From: an uncultured Oscillospiraceae bacterium
GTDB lineage: Bacteria > Bacillota > Clostridia > Oscillospirales > Acutalibacteraceae
Direction of reading: 5' to 3'
DNA: 42,315 nt
Assembly (NCBI GenBank): GCA_900549775.1
Contig: URPR01000008.1
Coordinates: forward strand, 1 to 42,315
Shown here piece by piece: positions 34,607 through 41,719 of this stretch. Below the pieces are notes generated by a model, which did no database searches, was not told where the DNA came from, and worked only from the letters and a program-made list of their open reading frames with translations. The translations under genes and the position numbers were made by a program. How positions within the stretch are numbered: the first letter of the stretch is position 1; the number at the start of each line of letters is the position of its first letter.

Positions 34607-34695
34607 TTGCGCCGCGGCTAAAAATATAATTTTTAGCCATGAGCGATTTTCAATCGCTCGAGTCAAAAATGAAAAACATTTTTGACTCGGCGCAA
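34607..34695. repeat. 89-bp four-way-junction palindromic element
   Basis: The segment folds almost completely. The ends TTGCGCCG (34607-34614) and CGGCGCAA (34688-34695) are perfect inverted repeats. Between them are three perfect hairpins: GGCTAAAAAT with ATTTTTAGCC (34616-34638), GAGCGATT with AATCGCTC (34641-34659), and GAGTCAAAAATG with CATTTTTGACTC (34660-34688). About 74 of 89 bases are paired, with no mismatch. It has no U tract, so it is not a terminator, and no tRNA consensus bases. It could be a small mobile palindrome (MITE or REP type), a structured RNA, or a cruciform-forming site. It lies between the metallo-beta-lactamase gene and its DUF3006 partner. Confidence 0.8.
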
Positions 34696-34723
34696 TAATT
34701 CATAAGAGCAGGTGATCTAAATC

Positions 34724-34966
34724 ATACAAGCATCTATAGACAGATTCGAACCTAACTTCGCTATATGTGAAAACCTAGCTACAGAAGAAATATTTAAAAT
34801 AAACAGACTCAGCATCCCAAAAAACGCTAAAGAAGGAGACATAATCAACATACACAAAAATAAAATCACAATAGATCTTCAAAAAACTCAACAACAAAGA
34901 ATAAAACTGTTCACCTTACAAAGTGAGATATTTAAAAATAAAGGAGAAAAAAATCATGAATTTTAA
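34724..34966 (+). CDS. DUF3006-like small protein, apparent ATA start
   Basis: The frame encodes about 80 residues: IDRFEPNFAICEN at the start, IPKNAKEGDIINI in the middle and a Lys-rich helical end. This is the pattern of DUF3006 proteins, which pair with ComEC-like metallo-beta-lactamases. The frame contains no ATG, GTG or TTG after its upstream stop (TAA 34718-34720). ATA 34724 lies 7 bases after AGGTGAT and gives the expected N-terminus, so it is the best start; otherwise this is a gene that lost its start. A GTG at 34712 precedes the TAA. The 3' end overlaps the HD gene start by 11 bases. Function is unknown. Confidence 0.5.
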   Translation: MQASIDRFEPNFAICENLATEEIFKINRLSIPKNAKEGDIINIHKNKITIDLQKTQQQRIKLFTLQSEIFKNKGEKNHEF

Positions 34967-35537
34967 GGAAGAATTTATAAAAATATTTACAGCAAACGTA
35001 CACCGCAGCGGCAGTCAAGAACTTTTAAATTGGCTTGAAACTACAGATTTCTTTACAGCCCCTGCAAGCACGAAGTATCACTGTGCCTGCTTAGGTGGTC
35101 TCGTTCAGCACAGCGTAAACGTTTATTATACTTTAACAGAACGGTACTTTAACAATGAGACTGATTCTCCAGAAAGTTTTGCCATCTGCGCTCTTCTTCA
35201 CGATTTGTGCAAAGCTCAGTTCTACAAAGTCTCAACGCGAAATGTAAAAAATGAAACTACAGGCGCTTGGGAAAAACAACCATTTTACGCTGTCGAAGAC
35301 CTGTTCCCATATGGTCACGGCGAAAAGTCTGTGTTCTTAATAGAGCGTTTCATGCGCTTAAAGCCTGCGGAAGCCATGGCTATCAGGTGGCACATGGGTG
35401 GGTTTGATGACTCAGCTAAAGCCGGCAATTTCTCTATCAGCGTGGCGTTTGAAAAATACCCGCTCGCTGTACAGTTGCACCTTGCTGACCTTGAATCCAC
35501 TTATCTTAGAGAAAAACACACATCCGCCATGCGGTAA
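34956..35537 (+). CDS. HD-domain protein
   Basis: The 193-residue product carries HD-superfamily phosphohydrolase features: GGLVQHSVNVYYTL (first His), then CALLHDLCKAQFY (the HD doublet), and a later RWHMGG. Members use divalent metals to hydrolyse phosphate esters, often of nucleotides, but the substrate is not evident. ATG 34956 is set by AAGGAGA 8 bases upstream. The start lies inside the end of the DUF3006-like frame, so expression may be coupled. A family 4 uracil-DNA glycosylase gene follows after 31 bases. Confidence 0.78.
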   Translation: MNFKEEFIKIFTANVHRSGSQELLNWLETTDFFTAPASTKYHCACLGGLVQHSVNVYYTLTERYFNNETDSPESFAICALLHDLCKAQFYKVSTRNVKNETTGAWEKQPFYAVEDLFPYGHGEKSVFLIERFMRLKPAEAMAIRWHMGGFDDSAKAGNFSISVAFEKYPLAVQLHLADLESTYLREKHTSAMR

Positions 35538-35568
35538 TAAAACACTAAAAATGAAAGGAACTAAAACT

Positions 35569-36150
35569 ATGCATACTTCTTGGGAAAGTCTCGAAAAAGA
35601 CTGTAAACTTTGTACAAAGTGCAACCTGTGCAAAACGAGGACTAACGTTGTTTTTGGGGTAGGAAATAAAAATTCAAAAATTTTATTTATCGGCGAAGGA
35701 CCCGGCGAAAACGAAGATCTACAAGGGGAACCTTTCGTAGGAAGAGGTGGGCAACTTCTCGATAAAATGCTTACAGCTGTGGACCTTGACCGTCATAAGA
35801 ACATTTATATTGCCAACATCGTAAAATGCAGACCACCAAAAAACCGCGATCCCCTTCAAGAAGAACAGGACGCGTGCATCGATTGGCTCAGAAACCAAGT
35901 TAAACTTATAAACCCGAAAATCATAGTATGTCTGGGTCGCATCGCCGCCATGAAAATCATTAAGCCCGACATAAAAATAACAAAAGAACACGGTATCTTC
36001 TTTGAAAGAGGCAACATCTTAATGATGGCAACCTTACATCCTGCTGCATTGCTTAGAAACCCATCGCAAAAGCCCGCTGCATTCAATGATTTTCTCCTCT
36101 TAAGAGAAAAAATTAAAGAGCTTTGTCCTGAAGTTTATGAAAATATATAA
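35569..36150 (+). CDS. Uracil-DNA glycosylase, family 4 ([4Fe-4S])
   Basis: Family 4 enzymes remove uracil from DNA and carry a [4Fe-4S] cluster. The 193-residue product has the CxxC pair CKLC near residues 12-15 plus later Cys residues (NIVKCRPPKNRDP and QDACIDWL) for the cluster. Catalytic motifs are GEGPGENEDLQGEPFVGRGG and LHPAALLRNPSQKP. ATG 35569 is preferred because AAAGGA lies 9 bases upstream; ATG 35551 is a weaker option. It ends the plus-strand run before a bidirectional terminator. Confidence 0.9.
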   Translation: MHTSWESLEKDCKLCTKCNLCKTRTNVVFGVGNKNSKILFIGEGPGENEDLQGEPFVGRGGQLLDKMLTAVDLDRHKNIYIANIVKCRPPKNRDPLQEEQDACIDWLRNQVKLINPKIIVCLGRIAAMKIIKPDIKITKEHGIFFERGNILMMATLHPAALLRNPSQKPAAFNDFLLLREKIKELCPEVYENI

Positions 36151-36161
36151 GTTCAAAAGCA

Positions 36162-36190
36162 AAAAATCACTGGACTATCCAGTGATTTTT
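36162..36190 (+). terminator. Bidirectional terminator between udg and sdaAA
   Basis: AAAAATCACTGGA and TCCAGTGATTTTT form a perfect stem with a 3-nt loop, with T runs on both strands. It serves the glycosylase gene (+) and the sda operon (-), which converge here. Confidence 0.88.
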
Positions 36191-36237
36191 GTATATAGAA
36201 ATCTCGTTTGTTTAGCGTTCTAAAACTCTCTTACAAA

Positions 36238-37110
36238 TTACTCTCCAAATATTTTCTTCCTTGTAGCTATACCTGTAGGTGTACCAGCTAAGCCACCAAG
36301 GCCTGTTTCCCTTAGTTCTGAAGGCAATGACTTTCCTACTTCGTACATTGCATCAATTACTTCGTCAAACGGAACAAAACATTTTATTCCTGCCATTGCC
36401 AAGTCTGTGCACAATAAAGCATTTACTACCCCTATCGCGTTGCGTTTTGCACAAGGTATTTCCACCAAGCCAGCTATTGGGTCACACACCTGCCCCATAA
36501 CGTTAGTTATGGTCATAGATGCCGCATGCAGACATTGGTCCACACTACCACCTAGCATTTCCGTCATAGCTGCCGCTGCCATAGCAGAAGCACTACCACA
36601 TTCGGCTTGACATCCGCCTTCTGCCCCGGAGAGTGTCGCATTTTTTTCAATTATAGTTCCAATAGATGCCGCTGTAGCAAAGGCTTTTATCAATTTATCT
36701 TCATCGGCATTTATTTTTTCAGCCAACATAAATAAGCAAGCCGGTAAAATCCCACAAGAACCAGCTGTAGGCGCTGCAACTATTCGTCCCATAGATGTAT
36801 TCACTTCAAAGCATGACAAAGAATACGCTACACCTTTTAAAACATCTCCAGATAAAACGGTACTTCCTTTTTTCATATAATCAAACAACTTTTTAGCCAT
36901 TCCTGAAGTAAGTCCGCTTATCGACGGTATCTCTTTTTCCAAAGTTTTATTACACGCTTGTTTCATTATTTGTATGTTTTCTCTGAACTTTTGATAAATC
37001 TGTTCTACTGTCGATTCATTTAACTTTGCTTCTTCCTCTATAGCAACGTCACAAATTTTCTGGTTTCTCTCCTCGCATAAAGCCTTTAATTCGTTAGCAT
37101 TATTATACAT
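36238..37110 (-). CDS. sdaAA: L-serine dehydratase, alpha subunit
   Basis: The iron-sulfur L-serine dehydratase converts serine to pyruvate and ammonia. The alpha subunit binds the [4Fe-4S] cluster; candidate Cys ligands lie in GSCGILPAC, GCQAECGSASA and CDPIAGLVEIPC. The 290-residue length and the C-terminal GLGGLAGTPTGIA fit the family. ATG 37110 is 13 bases from the sdaAB stop, so the two subunits form an operon. Confidence 0.95.
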   Translation of the reverse strand: MYNNANELKALCEERNQKICDVAIEEEAKLNESTVEQIYQKFRENIQIMKQACNKTLEKEIPSISGLTSGMAKKLFDYMKKGSTVLSGDVLKGVAYSLSCFEVNTSMGRIVAAPTAGSCGILPACLFMLAEKINADEDKLIKAFATAASIGTIIEKNATLSGAEGGCQAECGSASAMAAAAMTEMLGGSVDQCLHAASMTITNVMGQVCDPIAGLVEIPCAKRNAIGVVNALLCTDLAMAGIKCFVPFDEVIDAMYEVGKSLPSELRETGLGGLAGTPTGIATRKKIFGE

Positions 37111-37123
37111 AGCCTTTAACTCC

Positions 37124-37789
37124 CTATATCTTATTTATATTAGAAACAGTATAAACGTCCTCTATACTCGAAAGCTCTGAGAGTAATTCTTTATTTGACT
37201 CACCGTCCATCTCGATTATAGTGATTGCTATTTTGCCTTTTCCTTCGCGGTTGTTCGACAATGAAACTATGTTAATATCATGTTTTTCAAAAAGAGCTGT
37301 AATTTTACTTATCATACCAACCTTATCAAGATGCCTAATAATCAATGCATTGTAGTATCCAGAAAGATCTGCATGAAAACCATTAACCGAAACTAAATTT
37401 ATTTCGCCTCCACCAACAGACGACGCTACTACACTTGAAGTTTCTCCGTTTTTGTTCGTCATAACTGCTTCTACGGTGTTTGGATGTACGTTTCCTAAAT
37501 CAGTTTTTACAAAATTTACTTTTATTCCTTTTTGTTTCGCAATTTCAAGTGAGTGAATTATTCTTTCGTCATCAGTTTGCATACCCAAAAGTCCGCCAAC
37601 TAATGCTCTGTCAGTACCATGCCCTTTATATGTAGTTGCAAATGACCCATGCAAAAAGAACGTAACTTCCGATACATCACATTGCGCTACAGACCTGCAC
37701 ATTAGACCTATTCTAGCAGCACCAGCAGTATGTGAGCTAGACGGTCCAATCATAGAGGGACCAAGTACTCCAAATAATCCTCTTCCCAT
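37124..37789 (-). CDS. sdaAB: L-serine dehydratase, beta subunit
   Basis: The beta subunit carries a domain beginning LFGVLGPSMIGPSSSHTAGAARIG and a C-terminal ACT domain (from about residue 145: LIIRHLDKVGMISKITALFEKHDINIVSL). ACT domains in this enzyme bind serine or regulate activity. ATG 37789 follows AAGGAGG. It has its own promoter, and an intrinsic hairpin lies in its leader. Confidence 0.95.
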   Translation of the reverse strand: MGRGLFGVLGPSMIGPSSSHTAGAARIGLMCRSVAQCDVSEVTFFLHGSFATTYKGHGTDRALVGGLLGMQTDDERIIHSLEIAKQKGIKVNFVKTDLGNVHPNTVEAVMTNKNGETSSVVASSVGGGEINLVSVNGFHADLSGYYNALIIRHLDKVGMISKITALFEKHDINIVSLSNNREGKGKIAITIIEMDGESNKELLSELSSIEDVYTVSNINKI

Positions 37790-37814
37790 AATTGCCTCCT
37801 TAATATTATATTAA

Positions 37815-37842
37815 AAGCACAAAACAATATTCGTGCTTTTCA
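37815..37842 (-). other. Leader hairpin of sdaAB or terminator of the fol operon
   Basis: On the minus strand AAAAGCAC and GTGCTTTT form an 8-bp stem with a 12-nt loop, right after the predicted transcription start and 26 bases before sdaAB. It ends in four T residues. It may stabilise or attenuate the sda transcript, or stop transcripts arriving from the radical SAM gene. Confidence 0.5.
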
Positions 37843-37849
37843 CAATTAT

Positions 37850-37878
37850 ATTATACACTTATATAATATAAAAATCAA
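37850..37878 (-). promoter_or_regulatory. sdaAB-sdaAA promoter
   Basis: On the minus strand TTGATT (37878-37873) and TATAAT (37855-37850) are 17 bp apart. Confidence 0.7.
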
Positions 37879-37919
37879 CAACCATTGTGCGTGTAAATTT
37901 ATGCATATTTTTTAGATAT

Positions 37920-38612
37920 TTATCCCAAACCTAAATCTGTATTTTGAATTAAGACCTCTACTTTTTGGTTATTTTCTAACTTAGGAGCTATTTCACTTAC
38001 AAACCAATCTATTAACTTTTTGTCAGGTTTCACATCTGTAGTATTTTCGTTAAAAACATTTACACTAAAATATTCAAAATACTTATCAGCAATTTCAATA
38101 TCTTTTAATATCATTTCTTTTGTTTGACCTTTTACTCCTACTAAAAGACAAACGCCTTGAAAATACTTAGATATTTCTTCCGCTGTTACAATATCCGGTA
38201 TACCTTTTCGCCATAAATTTCTAATTTTTATATTAAAAGTTTCTACACCAATTCTAAATTTCACTTCTTTTCCATTAAACAATTCTTTAAAATCGTTTAG
38301 ATTTTTATGATACATCCAATGTGCTTCAAACCAAAGCGTTTGTAAACTTTTTTCACAAGATATTTTTCTAATAAGACTTATAGTTTTTTCATCTAGCTCA
38401 AAACAAGAACCAGAATTTATTACATCAAGTACACCATATTGACCTGTTACCTTTTTTAAAACTTCCTTATTCATTTCATATGGGTTTGCAGATGTATCTT
38501 TATGATAATCGCAAAATGTGCATTTTCGCCACTTGCACCCATTCCCTACTAACAACACCATTTCTCTTTGTAATTTTTTATTTATGACAGCATATCTGTT
38601 CAGGCTTTTCAT
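37920..38612 (-). CDS. Radical SAM protein with CX4CX2C cluster motif (possible queuine lyase QueL)
   Basis: The 230-residue product has a cysteine cluster GNGCKWRKCTFCDYH near residues 25-39, read as CX4CX2C rather than the common CX3CX2C. Radical SAM features follow, such as INSGSCFELD and a later FRIGVETFN. It is compact, with only the barrel and no extra domains. ATG 38612 overlaps the folK stop by 4 bases, so it is translated with the folate operon. GTP cyclohydrolase I in this operon also feeds queuosine, and some Clostridia use a radical SAM queuine lyase (QueL) for salvage. That link is an inference from context and general resemblance; other pterin or tRNA roles are possible. Confidence 0.75.
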   Translation of the reverse strand: MKSLNRYAVINKKLQREMVLLVGNGCKWRKCTFCDYHKDTSANPYEMNKEVLKKVTGQYGVLDVINSGSCFELDEKTISLIRKISCEKSLQTLWFEAHWMYHKNLNDFKELFNGKEVKFRIGVETFNIKIRNLWRKGIPDIVTAEEISKYFQGVCLLVGVKGQTKEMILKDIEIADKYFEYFSVNVFNENTTDVKPDKKLIDWFVSEIAPKLENNQKVEVLIQNTDLGLG

Positions 38613-39118
38613 AGTTGAGCCTCGTCAATAAACTCCTTCAGAGAAAGAGTACACAACGGCTTTACTGTAGAAGTATCCAGTCTCTTTAAGCTACCATAAA
38701 AGTCAAAATTTAAAAGTTCTTTTTCGCCTATCATCTCGTAAATAGGTACCAATACAAACGCCCTTTGTAAAGCTCGAGGGTGAGGCAGCACCAAGTCTTC
38801 AGTTGAAATTGCTTCACCCTCTGCGTAAATTAAATCTATGTCTATTATCCTTGAAGCATTTTTATGACTTCGTTTTCTTCCCAAGGCAGATTCTATCCCC
38901 AAAGCTGCACCCAATAGCGTATTTAACTGCAAACCAGTTTCTAAAATCAAACAGCAATTGTAGTAATTTTCTTGCTTTTCAAGTACTCCAAATGGCTCTG
39001 TTTCATAAACGCTTGATATTTCTACAACTTTAGTTTTGCACAAATTATCAAGCGCTTTAACCGCAAGTTTTAAGTTTTCCAACCTATTTCCTAGATTCGT
39101 TCCAAGCGATAATATCAC
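38609..39118 (-). CDS. folK: 2-amino-4-hydroxy-6-hydroxymethyldihydropteridine pyrophosphokinase (HPPK)
   Basis: HPPK transfers pyrophosphate from ATP to hydroxymethyldihydropterin. The product has SLGTNLGNR at the N-terminus, SSVYETEPFG, and RIIDIDLIYAEGE...LVLPHPRALQRAFVLVP, all family signatures. The coordinates use GTG 39118, which gives MILSLG but has no well-placed ribosome binding site. An upstream in-frame ATA at 39127 gives M-KKVILSLGTNLG, the usual family start; it is 7 bases from GGAGTG and overlaps the folB stop as ATAA. The ATA may be the real start. The 3' end overlaps the radical SAM gene. Confidence 0.92.
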   Translation of the reverse strand: MILSLGTNLGNRLENLKLAVKALDNLCKTKVVEISSVYETEPFGVLEKQENYYNCCLILETGLQLNTLLGAALGIESALGRKRSHKNASRIIDIDLIYAEGEAISTEDLVLPHPRALQRAFVLVPIYEMIGEKELLNFDFYGSLKRLDTSTVKPLCTLSLKEFIDEAQL

Positions 39119-39123
39119 CTTTT

Positions 39124-39495
39124 TTATAGCATATCACTCCTATATCTTTTTAAGTTAACCGCAACATAATCAAAGTTTGCCTTAATAGGTGCCATCGGCT
39201 TTTTCACACAGATTTCTACACTTTCAACAGCTGTATACAACAAAAAAATTTCTTTTATAACTTGCATAGCCAACTTCTCAAGCAAGTTATAACTTTCTCT
39301 GCCCATAACTTTTCCTATCGTCTTTATTACCTTTGCGTAGCTTACCGTATCGTTTATATTATCACTTTCACACGCGGTTGATAGATCAAGCTCTAAAATA
39401 GCATCTACTGCAAATTCTTGCCCCCTGACTTTCTCTTCATCATTCACCCCGTGGTAAGAATAAACTTTTAAATTTTTAATTATAATCTTGTCCAT
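39124..39495 (-). CDS. folB: Dihydroneopterin aldolase
   Basis: FolB converts dihydroneopterin to hydroxymethyldihydropterin and glycolaldehyde. The 123-residue product begins MDKIIIKNLKVYSYHGVNDEEK, with the family YHGV motif, and contains SYAKVIKTI, the LLEKLAMQVI segment and the C-terminal VEICVKKPMAPI. It lies between folP and folK. The ATG 39495 has only a distant AAGGG, near the folP stop, so translation may depend on coupling. Confidence 0.93.
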   Translation of the reverse strand: MDKIIIKNLKVYSYHGVNDEEKVRGQEFAVDAILELDLSTACESDNINDTVSYAKVIKTIGKVMGRESYNLLEKLAMQVIKEIFLLYTAVESVEICVKKPMAPIKANFDYVAVNLKRYRSDML

Positions 39496-39507
39496 AAAAA
39501 TTAAATT

Positions 39508-40302
39508 TTAACCCTTCAGTATATTTCTATAAGAATTAAGCGCCAAAACATGGGCTTTCACATCATGAACTCTAATAAAATTTGCTCCATTTTGTACCGC
39601 TAAAATGTTTGCGGCTATTGTGCCATACAGCCTATCCTTCAGTGGGCTTGCTCCGGACGCATTTTTTATTACTCTTTTATTAGAAAGCCCAATAAGTATT
39701 GGAAGTTCGTCTACACGGTAGTTTTGAATATTCTTAATGGCAAAAACATCTTCATTATAATTTTTTCCAAATCCTATGCCAGGGTCAAAGCAAATTCTGT
39801 CTTTTTGTATATTATAGTCTCTCAATGCCCTTAGTCTTTCTTCAAAAAAATCTTTAGCTTTATTCATTGGCCCATCATGCATAACTACTACACCACAATC
39901 TGAGCTTGCCACAACCTCCAGCATTTTTTTATCTTTAAGTCCATGCACATCGTTTATTATAGAAGCTCCATGCTCCAAAGCTTTCTCAGCTACCAGCGGG
40001 TAATATGTGTCAACCGAAATCGGCACGTGTAGTTTCCCTTTTAACGCTTTTAAAACCGGAATTAGTCGCTCCAATTCTTCTTCTGGCGAAATTTCTTTAT
40101 ATCCGGGTCTAGTAGACTGTGCCCCTATATCTACAATATCCGCTCCTTCCGCTTGCAGCTGAATGGCATGCGCCACAGCCACTGACGGTTCCATATAATT
40201 GTTACCGTCAAAAAATGAGTCTGGCGTGACGTTTAATATGCCCATCACGTAAGTTCTTTCTTTTAAGAAAAATTCGTACTTTCCCGCTTTAAACACACAC
40301 AT
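39508..40302 (-). CDS. folP: Dihydropteroate synthase
   Basis: DHPS joins dihydropterin pyrophosphate and p-aminobenzoate; it is the sulfonamide target. Signatures are MGILNVTPDSFFDG (about 20-33), DIGAQSTRPGY (about 58-68), SVDTYYPLVAEKAL, IINDVHGL, FDPGIGFGKN and the C-terminal RVHDVKAH. The 264-residue length is normal. The start at 40302 gives MCVFKAGKYEF; it lies 22 bases after folE. The order folE-folP-folB-folK is typical of Gram-positive folate operons. Confidence 0.96.
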   Translation of the reverse strand: MCVFKAGKYEFFLKERTYVMGILNVTPDSFFDGNNYMEPSVAVAHAIQLQAEGADIVDIGAQSTRPGYKEISPEEELERLIPVLKALKGKLHVPISVDTYYPLVAEKALEHGASIINDVHGLKDKKMLEVVASSDCGVVVMHDGPMNKAKDFFEERLRALRDYNIQKDRICFDPGIGFGKNYNEDVFAIKNIQNYRVDELPILIGLSNKRVIKNASGASPLKDRLYGTIAANILAVQNGANFIRVHDVKAHVLALNSYRNILKG

Positions 40303-40324
40303 ATAAATCTTCCTATCTGAAATT

Positions 40325-40891
40325 TTAAGGTCTCCCTAACATTGCTAACGCTTCACTTCTTAATGCGCTGTCTTCTTTTAAAACGCCATTTGTCACTATC
40401 GTTCTCGTTTTGCTGTTAAGGGACTTCACACCTCTCATAGTCATACACATATGTTCGGCTTCAATGATAACTATAATTCCAAATGGGTCAAGTTTCTCAT
40501 ACAAGAAGTCTGAGATTTGCTTTGTTAAGCGTTCCTGTACTTGCAACCTCTTTGAAAAGTAATTTATTATTCTGGAAAATTTCGATATCCCAATAATTTT
40601 TTCGTCCTTTGGCAAATATGCTATACTTACCTTTCCATAAAAAGGCATCATATGATGCTCGCACATAGAGCAAAGAGGTATATCCGTTACAGCTATTATT
40701 TCATCTGATCTATATTTTTCGTTAAATATTTTTATAAGATCGTCCGCTGTTTTTTCATATCCTGAGAAAATTTCGTTAAACATCTTCGCTACACGCTGTG
40801 GAGTTTCCTTCAGACCTTCCCTATTTTTGTCTTCACCTATTGCCTCTAGTATTTCCTCTATAGCCTTCTCTATTTTTTTATTATCAATCAC
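40325..40891 (-). CDS. folE: GTP cyclohydrolase I
   Basis: This enzyme converts GTP to dihydroneopterin triphosphate, the entry to folate and also to queuosine precursors. The 188-residue product contains NREGLKETPQRVAKM, the zinc motif CSMCEHHMMPFYGKV, ISKFSRIINYFSKRLQVQERLTKQI and EAEHMCMTMRGV. GTG 40891 is preferred because GAGGA lies about 9 bases upstream and the product then begins MIDNKKIEKAIEEI; TTG 40906 is an alternative. Confidence 0.95.
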   Translation of the reverse strand: MIDNKKIEKAIEEILEAIGEDKNREGLKETPQRVAKMFNEIFSGYEKTADDLIKIFNEKYRSDEIIAVTDIPLCSMCEHHMMPFYGKVSIAYLPKDEKIIGISKFSRIINYFSKRLQVQERLTKQISDFLYEKLDPFGIIVIIEAEHMCMTMRGVKSLNSKTRTIVTNGVLKEDSALRSEALAMLGRP

Positions 40892-40917
40892 AAAATCAGT
40901 CCTCAATCTTAAAATTT

Positions 40918-41568
40918 CTAACCTCGTTTATTTAAAAAATCTCTTATTTCTGCTTTTACCTTCTCTAAATCGCTTTCATACAGCATGGGCAAAAGTTTTC
41001 TTATCTCCTCTACGTCCAAGTTCCACCATTTTAAGTCTTCCAGCAAATCTATCAACTCTTCGTCAAATCTCTTTCGTATTTGTTTTGCAGGGTTTCCCGC
41101 CACTATAGTAAAATTATCTACATCGCTAGCAACTGTGCTGTTTGCCCCAATTATCGCTCCATCTCCAATTTTTACCCCTGGCATTATCGTAGCATTCTGC
41201 CCAATCCAAACATCATTCCCTATGATTGTATCTCCTTTGTAAGGTAAATCAGTCATTGGCGGCGGAGTTTGGTTCCAACCTTCAAATATATAAAATGGAT
41301 ACGTACTTACTGAGTTCATCTTGTGATTTGCGCCATTCATAACAAAGTTTACACCTGCTGCAATTTGACAAAACTTACCTATTAAAAGTTTATCGCCATA
41401 GAAGTTGTAATGATGAGTAACGTGCTCCTCAAAATCAACATCGCTGAAATACGTGAAATCTCCAACTACGATATTAGGATTTTTAATCGTTGGTTTTACA
41501 TACGTTAAGGTTTTTATATTCAGCACAGGAAAAATTACATTTGGGTCCGGTAAATCTTTTCGTTTCAT
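40918..41568 (-). CDS. CatB/Vat-type acetyltransferase (left-handed beta-helix)
   Basis: Hexapeptide-repeat acyltransferase of the xenobiotic acetyltransferase group (Vat streptogramin and CatB chloramphenicol acetyltransferases). Features are VVGDFTYFSDVDFEEHV, IGKFCQIAAGVNFVMNGANHKM with the catalytic His, and GNDVWIGQNATIMPGVKIGDGAIIGANSTVASDV with the hexapeptide coil, then the AGNPAKQIRKRF ending. The 216-residue length fits. Family members also occur as housekeeping O-acetyltransferases, so drug resistance is not shown. ATG 41568 follows AGAGGAG. It lies 26 bases before folE and may drive it. Confidence 0.85.
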   Translation of the reverse strand: MKRKDLPDPNVIFPVLNIKTLTYVKPTIKNPNIVVGDFTYFSDVDFEEHVTHHYNFYGDKLLIGKFCQIAAGVNFVMNGANHKMNSVSTYPFYIFEGWNQTPPPMTDLPYKGDTIIGNDVWIGQNATIMPGVKIGDGAIIGANSTVASDVDNFTIVAGNPAKQIRKRFDEELIDLLEDLKWWNLDVEEIRKLLPMLYESDLEKVKAEIRDFLNKRG

Positions 41569-41663
41569 AAAATCTCCTCTTTCGTACTTAAAGTAATAGC
41601 TATAATTATATCAATAAAGCCTTCATATAACAATAGCTGTCAAATATCTATCCGCAATAATAA

Positions 41664-41696
41664 AAAGCTATATTCATTGTTGGTGAACATAGCTTA
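41664..41696 (-). terminator. Terminator after the VOC-family gene
   Basis: On the minus strand AAGCTATGTTCA pairs with TGAATATAGCTT (one G-U) around a 9-nt loop, then TTTATT. It is 24 bases past the stop of the VOC gene. Confidence 0.75.
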
Positions 41697-41719
41697 AGTA
41701 AAATATCATTAAAAAGGTT

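Noticed and set aside
34607..34695. The cloverleaf-like element as a tRNA or tRNA-like gene
   Set aside because: Arm lengths (10, 8, 12 bp) are wrong and there is no TTCRA T loop, anticodon loop or CCA end.
526..34720. Genome-wide reassignment of TAA to Gln or Lys
   Set aside because: ftsZ, rplJ, rplL and other genes end at TAA exactly where their families end, so TAA is a working stop here. The three in-frame TAA cases look local.
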